A stretch of 64,000 nucleotides of DNA from Adiantum capillus-veneris (Eukaryota > Streptophyta > Polypodiopsida > Polypodiales > Pteridaceae), in the NCBI GenBank assembly GCA_014529385.2, contig CM043945.1, forward strand, positions 1,106,312 to 1,170,311. Reading direction: 5' to 3'. A program made the position numbers and the translations under genes. The first letter of the stretch is position 1. Every line of letters begins with the position of its first letter. Positions 21,395-32,585 of the stretch are shown in pieces. The notes below the pieces were generated by a model that saw only the letters and a program-made list of their open reading frames with translations, was not told the origin of the DNA and ran no database searches.

Positions 21395-22890
21395 CGCTCA
21401 GGCCGAAGAGCTATCCCTTACAACAAGTGCAAAGGCGACACAGGGCAACCATTGACTTCTGCTGTTACTGTTGCCGATTCGAGAGCACTATGCATAGCAT
21501 TCATAGGGTGTAGGGGCCATATTAACAACCTTTAAGCGGGACCTTGGAAAAAAATTCACTAGTAGAGTGTGCCTCCAAGGTTGGCATTGGATGCGTGAGC
21601 ATGGCAGTTTTTTAATTCTTTGTTTCATTTTTGGGGGTCGTGAACATCATCCACTTAGGCCTACCCCTTCTAGGAGGTGAGATAGAATCGGAAGCTATCC
21701 TTATTCAACCAATGAGCACCACGTTAGGCAACGTCTTAGTGTACTGCATGTCACCCTCTTGAAGTGTGCCTTCACCAATAGGTGTACGGCGAGAGCCCAG
21801 TCCCAGAGCAAAAGAATGTGGTTATTCTCGTCATATGTGACCAGTACGAAGCTCGCCATTTGCCGCCACCAAGTTTACTTGCCTGTAAATCTGCCATCTA
21901 CCGTCAGTAAATCTGCTCGCTAGGAAGTGTCATGGTTCTATGCTGAGTACATATGCACGACTAGCCAATCAATCTCTGTAAATCCATTCATCTATTCTGT
22001 GGAGATAACACTCATATTGATTTATGCAGAGTCCCAGTACTAACAACCACCTAATTGGATGATAGAGATACACATAGGGCTCCTCAAGAATAGGTGGTCA
22101 AAACCTGAGTAGAACTTGTGGTCGAGTGCAGCATTGCGAATAAGGGATCGTGCTCAGTGGAGGTTCCCAGCGGATGATGAGAATGGGAGCCTCCTCCCCC
22201 TCTTGTGCCTTCCACTCCAGCTCTTAAGCGCCTCATCTTTCTCAGCGAGCGACCTATCTTGTATTGATGTTGCAAGTTAGTTTGCGGGTGGAAGTGGTTG
22301 GCCACCTAATTAGAGCCTTGGCACTTGAGACAACTTTCATCTTGCCCAATGGCTAGCTATGGACAAGTGGACATTGAAATTCTTTATCAAGAGTAACAAC
22401 CACATGTTCTCCATTCAGCTTGCCTTGCTAATACATACAGAAGAGCTAGAGTTGTGATGATGATAAATTTTCAATGGGAGAAGTATTGAAACTAGTTTGT
22501 GGCAAGCATATGCATTCTATAGATGTATTTCTAATGCCACATGAGACTCGCCAAAGAGGTCTTCCTTGTCTACCTACCAGCCTGCCAATCACATTCTTTG
22601 CTACTTTTCTATATGAGACCCACGAGTCGGTTACAATTGCTCAGATTTGGGGGTGGGCGGAGGAGTTGACAGGGTATATGTGCTTGAGATGTAGGGTTTC
22701 AATATGGCTAAAGAATTTTGAGGAGTCAAGGTCATTGCAGCTTGTTGGCGGTAAGTCTCTAGACACTAAGCTATTGCGAACAAGGCTTTATCTAAAAGGG
22801 TGACATTTGTATCTTTTGTATTTGTAGGACATGTGTTCCTAGGGGTTGTCCAACATCATAAGAGGTGAGGTTGCTCTAGCCGATCCTCAC
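21395..22890. other. Upstream region of the TOM1-like gene, no clear gene
   Basis: Holds the 5' UTR and presumably the promoter of the TOM1-like gene near 21395-21540. Beyond it are degenerate open frames without recognisable motifs. On the minus strand around 21680-21830 one frame reads HSFALGLGSRRTPIGEGTLQ, perhaps a decayed element, but I cannot name it. Confidence 0.4.
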
Positions 22891-22894
22891 TTAG

Positions 22895-23256
22895 CAATCT
22901 TGACTTCTAATGGGTGGTTTCTTATTGTTTACATAGACAAATCTTATTCTTATGTGTTATGCATGCTTATTATTTATTGTTACTATGCCTAATCATTTAG
23001 TTAAGGTTTACAATGGCACAAAAGATGCTAAATCATTATAAGCATGAATATAATAGACTTTACTTACTTACACCGGCAATCTTGACTTCTAATGGGTGGT
23101 TTCTTATTGATAACATAGACAAATCTTACTTTTCTGTGTTATGCATGCTTATTATTTATTGTTACTATGCCAAATCATTTAGTTAAGGTTTACAATGGCA
23201 CAAAAGATGCTAAATCATTATAGGCATGAATATAATAGACTTTACTTACTTACACC
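22895..23256. repeat. Tandem duplication, unit about 181 bp
   Basis: Copy 1 (22895-23076) and copy 2 (23077-23256) share caatcttgacttctaatggg at the start, the ttatgcatgcttattattta block and aatagactttacttactta at the end, with few differences. Non-coding and AT-rich. Confidence 0.85.
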
Positions 23257-23479
23257 AACATACTGGCATCATTTGATTTAGTTAAAATTAGCCATAAGTC
23301 TATCACAAATGCTCATGTGAGATTTGTAGAAAGGAATTGTAGAATTCGTATTAGATATCAAAAGTAATGACAAAATGCTCATGTAAGATAAGTACAGAGT
23401 TTGGGATAATTTAGTGGAAAGGGATTTCGTAATGAAGATGGTGTCATCAAAACAATTCCATTCGAGTTGTAATCTGTTT
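23257..23479. other. AT-rich stretch, nothing recognised
   Basis: No gene or repeat seen. The tail of the decayed pogo-like transposase begins at its right edge. Confidence 0.4.
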
Positions 23480-24995
23480 TAAGGTTTAGAGTAGCTTGCG
23501 CTCTTCTCTTACCTTTGCAATCTCCGCTTTCTTTGCAATTTTAGCCTTCATGCTCTGCACATCTGGGTTGATGTGAGAACCACGCTATTGATGTAGTCCA
23601 TAAATGCTTCTCATGAAGGTCATCGCACAAAACTTGCATCATTGGCACATGTAGTAGATCAATGATTCTCGCTTCTTCATTTGGCTCTTGACATGCTTCT
23701 TAACATGTGATAGGTCTTGCACTTAAACATGGAATCGGGTTTTCATCTCCATATCTGCTTATGGGTGTTGTCCTCGAGGAAAGAATTATGTTTTCATTCA
23801 CCAATGTGCTCGTAGGTCTTGTGCTTGAGCATGCATTCATGTCTTTGGTCCCAAACTTGCTCATGGGCCTTGTGCTTGAATTTGGGTTCCGATTTTCATT
23901 CCCTGATCTACTTGTAGATCTTGTGCTTGAAGAGGGGTTTATGTTTTCATTGCGTAATCATCCTCTATTGAATAGATGCCTTTATTTTCAAGTGTTCTTG
24001 CTTATGTTTGATTGTTGACATTCCTTACACACTCAGGTTGTTGCAACAATGCTAATAAAGTGTTGTTACTTGCAAAGTTTTTGGAGTCATTGGCAATGTC
24101 TTGTTGGATATCTGCCATTGACGTTAACACATGAGTTGCCTCACCTTCCGTGACTAAGTCCGATGGACTATTTGGCACTTATGTATTCATCACTATAATG
24201 GGTTGTATCGTGGTTGACCGAAGAAACACTTAGAATTGTTTGGTTACTCAAGGATTGCAATGTGATCGCATGGCATTCCAACAAATTTCCATGCATCTAG
24301 ATTGTGTGACCATATTCCAGTTGATTTAAATCCAGCCTTGTTGTTTGCTTATGTTAAAGATGACTTCAAAGCTTTTGCCACAAAATACCCTTTAGGGTTG
24401 ATCCAAAGAGGAATTTTTCAAAATAACTAGAATTTTTAACAATTTAGCTCTATTTTCTTGAATTTTCCAAGCAGATTTTCTCCATCTCCCCCTCCCTTCA
24501 ACTGACTGTGTTGATTTTTCAACGAGCCCAAGGCTAAGTTGAGGCACACTTTTCCCAACCACTAGCCACAATAGAGGCTAATTCACTCTTACTGGCCTAA
24601 GAATGTGATGTTCTTTGCTACCATATACTCCTTTCTTTGTGAAAGTTTACCTTTAGGGATTTGAAAACAGAGACATCCAAAGGTTGGAGCTCATGAGATG
24701 TCAATCTCATTGCCGACATCACGAGCAGTCTCAACCACCTATAGGGAGACATGGCTACCATGCCCATCTAATATCGACATATGTCAATTTTCAAATCCCA
24801 TCTCTTGCATGATTGCACTTTTGAAATGATTTAGTCATGCTTGAAAAAGCTCCACTGTCATCCACGCTTTTCTCTATAGCCTTTGAAGATGTAGTAAGAT
24901 GGGATTGTTGTTACATTCACGCGACAAAGAACAATCATCCATTCTCGTGAATCACACAAACAGCCTCTGTTCCTTTTCGTGCAAGGATTCGTTTT
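23480..24995 (-). pseudogene. Decayed pogo/Tigger-like DDE transposase with a repetitive C-terminal tail
   Basis: On the minus strand from about 24995, in shifting frames: RILARKGTEAVCVIHENG, CRVNVTTIPSYYIFKGYREK, KAWMTVELFQA, then LDGHGSHVSL at about 24775 and SHELQPLDVSVFKSLK at about 24690. The DGHGSH and HELQPLDVSVFK blocks are hallmarks of the DDE_1 catalytic domain. The tail holds four imperfect 17-residue repeats of the type NPSSSTRSTSRSGNEN (about 23740-23950) and ends with a basic stretch MKAKIAKKAEIAKVREERKL near 23520, as in related proteins. Many stops and frameshifts; the N-terminal DNA-binding domain is missing. Confidence 0.75.
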
Positions 24996-25134
24996 TCAGT
25001 TTTCAACCCATCACCGACATGGGTGACAACACATCAGCCCACAGCCTCGTCACAGTTGCAAATCCCATTTAGCATCCCTAGCGTTTTGCATTTTCAGCCC
25101 TTAGCCTCGCAGATCCAGGCATCTACCGACGATC
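24996..25134. repeat. Short interspersed repeat piece
   Basis: ttttcaacccatcaccgacatg (about 24998) nearly repeats 25660-25682, and ttttcagcccttagcctcgc resembles words at 18960-19100. It marks the junction where transposase sequence ends. Confidence 0.4.
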
Positions 25135-25450
25135 CCATCAATCTCTTTGGGTTGCACTTTACATTGCATTTGGAGAGATGTATTAACCCTAAGCTTCCTA
25201 TCCTTGCACATGTTGGACATATCCTGTAATGAGTGCACTCCATGAGTCGACGTCCTGGATATTAAAGATGCAAGCGTAGGTGACTACATTTGCCATCAAT
25301 CTCTTTGGGCTGCACATTACATTGCATTTGGAGAGATGTATTAACCCTAAGCTTCCTGTCCTTGCACATGTTGGGCATATCCTGCAATGTGTGCACTCCA
25401 TGAGTTGACGTCCTGGATATTCAAGATGCAAGCGTGGGTGACTACATTTG
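25135..25450 (-). pseudogene. PPR-protein fragment in two tandem copies (unit 158 bp)
   Basis: Copies start at 25135 and 25293 (ccatcaatctctttggg...). On the minus strand they encode VVTYACIFNIQDVDSWSALI then TGYVQHVQG, followed by a remnant LGLIHLSKCNVMCSPKRLM, which resembles the motif run of plant PPR proteins (a VVTY.CIL start, SW.ALI.GY.QHGQG). The unit is too short to hold a full 35-residue repeat set and lies in repetitive DNA, so it is a degenerate fragment and not an organellar RNA-binding gene. Similar word combinations are common in fern PPR proteins, which is my weak hint for the host. Confidence 0.6.
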
Positions 25451-25542
25451 GAGAGATGTCTTTACTTCGCATCCACTGAAAACAGCCCAAGCCTCGTTGA
25501 GAAGCAGATTCGCATCACCATCTACATGTTCCAAAAGTTACA

Positions 25543-25690
25543 ATTTTCAGCCATAGTCCGAGCGTTTTTAGATTCAACCCTCAGATCAGCCAGCGTTTTT
25601 CAGTTTTCAGCCATAATCCGAGCATTTTTAGATTCAGTCCTCAAATCAGCCAACGTTTTTCAATTTTCAGCCCATCACCGACATCGTCTC
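25543..25690. repeat. Tandem repeat, unit about 65 bp
   Basis: ttttcagccata.tccgagc.tttttagattca.tcctca.atcagcca.cg occurs at about 25543 and 25607, with a partial third copy to 25690. Confidence 0.75.
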
Positions 25691-26336
25691 CTGCTTGTAG
25701 GTGCTCTACTTTATTCACTTGACATTTTTGGCAACGCAAGACATAATCTTGAACATACCCATGTAAACTTGGTACTAAAACTGTCATCGTACGAGTGCAT
25801 AAGTTTTCTTTATGTCTGGGTGTCCTGCATAAGGATTTTCATGACATTCATAAAGAATTTGGTGCCAAATGTCTGTGTCAGGCGATACACAAACTCTCCC
25901 CTTATGGAGTAGGTAACCATCATCTATGGAAAAATTCTTCCATCTCTGCGGTTCATCACTCGAAAGAGGAGAGCTGGGTGTGGAGGTTGAAGACACACTA
26001 CCAGCATAGGAGTGAGAAGAATCCCTAATTTTCACATGGCTCCACCCTTTGGAGTATGTTTCATCATGCTTATATTTGCCCTTGAGAGATTCCAAAAACT
26101 ATCGGTGGGCTGCCAATCCTCACCATATCAATGCTAGCAAAGTGAGAACCACATACATAAAAATTGGCAACCCGTGGGGCGTACTTGACCCGACTAGTGC
26201 ATGGAGGTTACAAGAGATAGCTAATCTCTCAAAAAACCCAAGTCGAAGCCACTCCTACCTATCTCAGTCTCAAATGTGTGTCAGACATCAAAAGTTACTT
26301 TCCTTACCACAAGCTTGTTCTGATGATTTGGGATAG
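25690..26336 (-). pseudogene. Gypsy integrase zinc-binding domain (element T remnant)
   Basis: The minus-strand frame 26095-25784 reads SIDDGYLLHKGRVCVSPDTD, then HQILYECHENPYAGHPDIKK, the HH half of the HHCC integrase finger. After a stop and frameshift, VQDYVLRCQKCQVNKVEHLQ (about 25720) supplies the CC half. The integrase core and everything downstream are absent, cut off at the 65-bp repeat. Upstream to 26336 is unrecognised linker. It has the same orientation as the T RT and protease pieces and is probably the same element, separated by S and a deletion. Confidence 0.7.
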
Positions 26337-26339
26337 CTA

Positions 26340-27061
26340 CGAGTCTTCGAATGCAACAGAACTTTATGCCTAGCATGAGCAGAGTATCCTTAACACTCCT
26401 GTGTACTCAAATGTCATTTTTGACACTCAGACAAAATCGCGTCTAAGATAAACAACCTATTTCAAATTAATCAATTTCGGACTCCGAAGCACTCTACAAC
26501 TTCCTCTAGCCATGCTTACCTATTCATAAGGTCAAAAACCAGTTTTGGTGCGTGTATGGTGCATAGAGAGTGAAATCAACTTGTAGACAACACGACTAAA
26601 ATCACACTTTCATCGCGAGAAACTTATGTTAAATGAAAGAGCTTTCACTTGCAAATGCGTTGGTATGCTCGGAATAGAAATGCAACACTGTACAAGAGAG
26701 ACATGAAGAATCAAAGGAACAGTAGACTCACGTTGAGCTTCTGCAGCAAAGGCTTACTTTCACTATTCAAAGACTTAGGTTTTTAATTACAAAAGTTGGC
26801 TTTTATACCTTAGCCAAGTTTTAAAGAATGGATTTCTAGCTATTTGGGCCCAATACAAAGCTTAGAATTGCATATGATTACAAACTTGGAGGCCCTCAAC
26901 TCCTTCATACTCATTAGCAATCAATAATATTACAACAGCTTTGGAGTTTGCGGGATTTTTTAGTGATACAAAGGGATTTAATACATTTGATTGGCTTCAG
27001 AAAATGAATGGCACCCCTTTTGATGCTCTTTCTTCAGCTCTTGTTAGCTAAGTAACTAACA
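26340..27061 (-). repeat. 3' LTR of element S
   Basis: On the minus strand an LTR starts TGTTAGTTACTTAGCTAAC at 27061, directly after a purine tract, with a TATA box ggtataaaag near 26805. The far end is not fixed; I place it near 26340, where gypsy sequence resumes. No coding sequence. Confidence 0.6.
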
Positions 27062-27077
27062 TTCCCCCCTCCTTGCC
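27062..27077 (-). other. Polypurine tract of element S
   Basis: The minus strand reads aggcaaggaggggggaa next to the LTR start. Confidence 0.7.
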
Positions 27078-27729
27078 TGTGTCGTCCACGACACAACTAC
27101 TTAGGTTGCTAAGTAGTGGTTGGGCTTCCTTGCCACTGTCCTTTGTGTGTGCTGCTCGAGGCCTTGCTGGTATGTGAGGTGGAGTTCTTTATCTTCAGTT
27201 GACATAAACTGTATGGTTACTTCATTTCTTTGCCCAATTGCGGAATAACTGACAAATCTTGCTCGTAGATTGGTGATGATGGTAGGATGGTAAAAAAATC
27301 ACCCTTGCATAAAATCAATGAAGCACTTCTTTGAAGGACTGGCCTGATAAATCATAGCATAAGCCCTTGGCACCTTAGAGAAAGGAAATCCACGTTGCAT
27401 TTGTTTGCTCTGCACGGTGAAAAGTATGCAAACAAGTTAAGAGCATTTTTGCAATCTTTACCAACATGATGCATGGTAAATCCAGAATGCCGCAAGATAG
27501 CTGATTGGTTGAGGACAATGTTTCCACCATGTAGTCTTCTGTGGATTGGTTATTTAAAGGGGATGGAAACCTTGGGTAGTTGAGCCAAGTAGGCCGCTTT
27601 TGTTGGAGAAGAAAGTGTTCCTGCCAACTTTGGACTCTTGGTATTGGGCACTACACAGGATCTTCTTTGATATGAGTTGGCATTTGTATATAAGATCAGA
27701 TACATGGGGTGTCGGTTCAACCAGATCTC
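27078..27729 (-). other. Element S, decayed C-terminal coding region
   Basis: Continues the S reading frame past the TAG near 27730 through many stops. Weak protein-like text includes LRHSGFTMHHVGKDCKNALN at about 27450 and ICQLFRNWAKK. I do not recognise the domain. Confidence 0.4.
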
Positions 27730-29090
27730 CTACCATTTGGGATGTGCCAGTGTTGGGTCGGCTTGGAAATCTTTGAGTAACCTCTCTTTGATCTGCAGTA
27801 CTTCAAATTTGATAAGTGGAAAGGGTGGAGCTTGCTGATGCCATGCCTCATTGATATCTGGTGGTGTGAGGAGGTTGACATTGATGGAATGCAGTATCCG
27901 CTCTTCCCACTGTATGGCTTCCTTCCAGATGGTCTCTGTCTCCTCTTCCACCCACTTTTTTAATTCTACTTCTTCCTTAACATTGAAGATTTTTGATTGA
28001 GAGGAGGGTCCAGCTTCATCATGAGAAATATCTAGATCAAGAAGACTGGCCTCTCTGGTGGCTGCCACTTCAAAATCCATAAATTGTAGGATATCTTGAT
28101 CTTGCATTACGGAATTTACTTGTCCTTCCTCTGGTGTGGTAGCCTATGTCATGGTGGCTGCTTGAGCTTTGCACAATTCTGCTTTTAGTTAATCTATTTC
28201 CTATTGGTATCTATCCTCCTGTTGCATGAACCCAATAGAGAGCTCTCTTCTTTGCATTTGTTCTAACTTCAGCTCCATCTCAAGGTCTTTAACCTTCTGA
28301 TCCACTGCTTTGTATGCCTGATCTGTGCCCTATAGTGTGGCTACAGTGGGGTTGTATTTTGATCTTGGCACTTGCCTTCTGATTGTGCCAACTAAGTATT
28401 TGCGATGTTTAGTTGAATTTGTAGCCTATTGATTGTTGAAGTAGATTCCTATAGAGCTAAGGTGGCCATTGTGACTTGTTGCTCTTGCTTATGATTTCTT
28501 GTATGGAGAGTTTCCAAATCCGTTGTGTCTTTGTAGTTAGTTCAACCAATTCCTTTTCTTTGAATTCCATGGCTTCTTTGTATGATTCAACACAAACATT
28601 GGCCATGTCTAGTCTCTCATTTGAGAGGATCGTCCTTTTCATCAAACATTGGGTGTTTGCTTCGGATTTTGACTCTTCTTGGAGATGCTTTCCAATTTTC
28701 CTCAAAGTCCCCTTTGAGTCCTCTTTCCATCTCAAAATACGCCTTCTCTCTTTCTACTCTTGCTACTTTTTGGACTCATTCCTCTATTGCTGCAACAGTC
28801 GTAGCCGTTTTGTGGCTTTGGTGTCCTCTACCTTTGCTTTCCCTTTTTCTCATTTCTTTCTTTTGAGAGGAGTGTCTTCCTCTGCTGGCTCTTCTTCTTC
28901 CTTGTCGCTTTTCGCAGCTTTTGCTGTAGTAGTTGTCTCTTGGCTAGGGACATCGACTAGTCTGGTCCTTAGTCTGGTCCCCACTGGTGGAGCTCTCGTC
29001 TGCACTTATTCTTCTTCATTCTTGTTCAGTAGTCATAGATTTTGCTCTGGTACAGGCAGTAAATGCTCTACCTGCCGATAGCATGGTAGG
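27730..29090 (-). pseudogene. Element S gag-like coiled-coil protein, unrecognised family
   Basis: From about 29080 down: an acidic and basic segment (EEEEPAEEDTPLKRKK, a possible nuclear-localisation motif), a Lys/Glu-rich heptad-like region at 28735-28457 (FKEKELVELTTKTQRIWKLS) and a long frame at 28107-27730 with FMDFEVAATREASLLDLDIS and WVEEETETIWKEAIQWEERI. The composition predicts coiled coils. Several stops separate the parts. Position next to a purine tract and LTR shows that it belongs to an LTR element. I see no protease, RT or integrase in S, so S may be non-autonomous or deleted. Confidence 0.5.
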
Positions 29091-29392
29091 CAATCCTTGT
29101 TAACTATTATGGAGCTCCCAAGAAGGTGATGTTCTCCGGATTTTTCACATGAGTGATACTTTTCCAGATCGATATGATTTTTCCATTTTCAGATTCAGTT
29201 CATCTCCCCCCCTCCTTGCTTCGATCTGTCGGAATAACTGAGTATTCTGGTTGTGTAGTGCGTAGGTTACAAGTCGTGTCTATGCATGGCCCTGATTGGC
29301 CCTATACTGCTATTGATGTCAATGCAGTTAAACATGCTATGCTATGCAAGAGGTGGGTCTTGAGTATTGTACTCAAGGGTTTTCGTTGGCGA
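29091..29392. other. Junction region between S and T RT
   Basis: T's RT text ends near 29395 (DKYHLSPITD with a frameshift) and unrelated sequence follows. A second purine tract (aaggaggggggaga on the minus strand, about 29205-29218) and a tcagttattccg word shared with S's 3' part (about 27240) suggest a rearranged S end here. Confidence 0.4.
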
Positions 29393-30109
29393 TCAGTGAT
29401 GGGAGAGATGATACTTATCGCGTATGGTGGTGGAGTTCACCTTTTTGAGATTTACACACACTCTAAGTTTTCCATTCTTTTTATGTACCACTATAATTGG
29501 TGATACCCAATCAGTGTGTTCTATTTCATAGATAAACTCAGCTTCCTTGAGTTTCTCTATCTCTTCCTTAATTTTCTTGGCAAAGGTCTCATTATAGGTG
29601 AATAGTCTTTGTCTACTTGGCTTAGGGTCATCTTTCATAGGGATAGTGTGCTTGCATATGGCAAGATCCACCCATTTGAGATTTTTATAAGACCATGTAA
29701 AAACATCCATGTATTCTTTTAACGTTTTCATGAGAATCTCCTCTTCTTCTTGCAATAGATCCTCGGCTATGTATGCCGGTTTTGGCTCTTCTCCAGGCTC
29801 GGCAAGGTCAATTTGTTTGGCATTTTCCAGCCCTTCATAGGACTATCCCGGTTCTATTCATGGTCGCAAGGGTTGCTCTACAATGATCCTGTGATCTTGT
29901 AAAGTGTATTTCTTATAATGCATTGGAACACTAATTTGTCACTATCTGATTCCCTTTTTGTGGTCCATACTTCTTTCAAGGTTCATTTCAGTTCTTTGTA
30001 TTTTGCTTTTTGCTCCGTCTTGGTCATTAGAGGTTCTTTCCCTTTGATTTTATATGGCTTAATCAACGTTGTTTCATTTGGTTTTGTATCCTTGCATGCT
30101 CTACGTTTG
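29393..30109 (-). pseudogene. Element T pol: linker and start of reverse transcriptase
   Basis: The minus-strand frame reads LENAKQIDLAEPGEEPKPAY, IAEDLLQEEEEILMKTLKEY and FTWSYKNLKWVDLAICKHTI, then DWVSPIIVVHKKNGKLRVCV followed by NLKKVNSTTIRDKYHL, the first RT motifs of Tat/Athila-like gypsy elements. It stops before the palm motifs. The reading starts at the Z insertion point (30110) and its upstream protease is found across the nest at 63.1-64.0 kb, in the same orientation. Confidence 0.85.
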
Positions 30110-30114
30110 GATAT
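30110..30114. repeat. Left target-site duplication of element Z (gatat)
   Basis: Pairs with gttat at 63092-63096 (4 of 5 bases). Flanks on both sides are element T pol. Confidence 0.6.
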
Positions 30115-30437
30115 TGATGGGAATGGGATCGTGCTAGCTAGGGTGGATGAAAGGAAAACATCACGCATACAAGTGAGTCTATGTTGGCTAGATTATCACT
30201 CAAGCAAATTAGGTTCCAAGATCAATTAACTTGGACTCATTTAAACACGATCTTGAGTATTTGCTAAGCCATCACAAGATCGCCATAAACAAGGGAGATG
30301 TAATGCAAAATAGATGTGTTTATTCATTCATGAAATGAGCTTTAAGTAGCTCTACAGCCTTCCACCAATGCATGTGCGATAATTCCAACTTTTCTCTCCT
30401 TGACTTGTACTCTAGGACAAAGCTCACACCTTACAAT
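30115..30437 (-). repeat. 3' LTR of element Z
   Basis: 323 bp, tgatggg...caccttaca. Homologous along most of its length to 62838-63091 (gtgctagctagg.tggatgaaag, aagggagatgtaatgcaaaa, gagctttaagtagctcta). It retains about 70 bp that are missing from the other LTR. Confidence 0.8.
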
Positions 30438-30452
30438 ACTCCCCTTGAGATT
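30438..30452 (-). other. Polypurine tract of element Z
   Basis: The minus strand reads atctcaaggggagtat directly before the LTR's TG. Confidence 0.7.
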
Positions 30453-32585
30453 GGACTAGCAAGAAAGTGAAGAAACTGACATCTCTGGCACACTCCAATC
30501 CAGGAGCAAAACAGAACATCTCCAATCTAGGAGCATAGAAAACATACATCCCCAATCCACGAGACAAACAACATAACACTCCAATTGAGGAGCAAAAAGA
30601 AATGCTCTAATCCAAGAGCAAATTTTGACAAATGTCTGCTTCGGTCTAATCCAAGAGCACCTTCGTCTTCTTAAATGCTTTTTCTTCAACTACTTCATGG
30701 TTTTTGTCTTCGTATCCTCCCCTTGAACAAGTGCTTCTTCCCCACTTGTGTTGTGCAATCAGGCTTTATTGAAAAAACAATTGCAATGCAAAAATATTAT
30801 AGTAAAAGTTTTGCTAATGCTAATAATGTTGTTGCTGATTTTCCCTCCCCTTGAAGTGAATTTTGAAATTTTCTTATGGTGCTTTGGAGCGGTCTTTGCA
30901 CTTGGAGACTCTCCAAGGCTAGTTTCTCGACTCCGTACAATAGCACAATGACATTATCCTCCTTACTGATGGATGCAGTGAAATACATTACAAAATTGTT
31001 GTGCTTGGATGCAAAATTTTTGAACTTTTGAAGGCTTTGGATTATTTTCCTTGGAGAAGGCTCGATGTGTGAACCTCTGCTTGGTAGAACAGAAGTTGCC
31101 TTCGTGCAATAAGAAAGCGGGCCTGCTCGCTTGGTGGCCTTTGTCTTGGAGGCATGAAGGCCTTGGGCTTGAAACTGCAGTGTGGGAAGCGGTTCTTGTG
31201 TGGGAAGGTATAGTTTGAGTTTATATTTTTATTTTTTTTATCTTATTTGTAAAGTATTTTGGCACTCTACAGAGGTTCGAACCAAGATTAGGCCGCAAGG
31301 TTGAGGAGGTGGGTAGTGGAGCTGCACATGAATCAAGCCGTGTGAACAAGGGCTTGCGATGTCGGCACGGCTTGGTGATTGTTGATCGGCAATGCAGGGC
31401 TTGGCATCGTGTGTGGGAGGATAGGTGGTTTGGTATGCTGCCTTGGGTCACTGGGGCAGTGTGCATTAGTAGGTGCAGATAGCACGTGAGCTATGTTGGG
31501 AAATCACACAAGATCATCATACTTGGAAGGCCTCCAGGACCCACTCTCACAAATGTAGCTCAATCTTCCATGATGATGACGATAAGGATGATGAAGGTGC
31601 TGCTACTGTCCTGTTTAGGTTTCCCTCCCATTTAATCCTCTCCAAGCTTCCGGTGCGCAACCTTTTCCAACTGCGATGTGTCTGAGCTCTAGAATTCAAG
31701 AATACCGCGGGGATTAGGCTGACAACACATGATGCAAGGGGTTGAAAGCTCCTCTTAGTAAGATGGTGAAAGGCTTGAGACTCCTAGCCTGGAGTGGGCA
31801 ATGATGCATGCAACAGAAGACAACATAAAAAAATATCGAGGGCTTGCAACAAGTGATGAGCCGATGGTTATGCTAGCTCACTTCGATGGGCGGATTAGCT
31901 GTCGCTTAGCAATACTTGGGAGCTTTTGAGTATGCAGGCTGGGTGCTCACGAACTCGAGGGATTTATTAAATTTTGCCTCACCGTCTGGTTTGATTTTGC
32001 CCAGTGGGCATGCAAGCGTGGGCACCTTTTGTGTGTGGTTGAACTCGCTAAATTAGGGTGTTCCACGTGGTGTTCTCACCACGTGGGGTTCACAAATAAG
32101 ATAATGAGTTTAAATGAAGCAAAAATCCACACACACACACACAAAATTGGGCTTCTATTGCAGCAATTTTAGAGAGTGAGGGTGTGCAAGAGGGCAAAAT
32201 TAATCAAGCTCTAGAATATCTAGATGAAGTCTGAGTTTATCATGGGTAGGCTTAACGGGAAGCTCTCGAATGGGGCTACACACCCACACACACACATCAA
32301 TCGCAAATGCCAATTTTGCTAAAGTGAGGAGCAACTATTGAATGCAAATGCAAGTTTCTAATGGAAAATTAATGAGCTCTAATGATAATTAGGCTTCCAA
32401 TTAGCCAGTGAGTAGTGGTCCAGAGTCTTTAACTCAAGAACAAGCTCAAGCTAGCCAATTTAATACTAATTAGGCATGCAATATGTATTAGGAGAGTAAA
32501 CCTAATAGATCTAGCTAATGATGATTAAGGAATGCTAATCATACTAACACACAAATGCATAATAATGAACCTAGATAGCATCCTC
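30453..32585 (-). other. Internal region of element Z, no coding sequence recognised
   Basis: About 2.1 kb between the purine tract and the Y insertion. At 30490-30660 a motif close to ctccaatccaggagcaaa recurs about six times. Short (ac)n runs occur at about 32130 and 32290. No gag or pol motif was found, so Z looks like a small non-autonomous element. Confidence 0.55.

Noticed and set aside
20392-21513. Plus-strand open frames opposite the TOM1-like exons
   Set aside because: Antisense shadows of a well-supported minus-strand gene.
24996-25690. Possible SINE
   Set aside because: No A/B box promoter or tail could be seen; left as short interspersed repeats.
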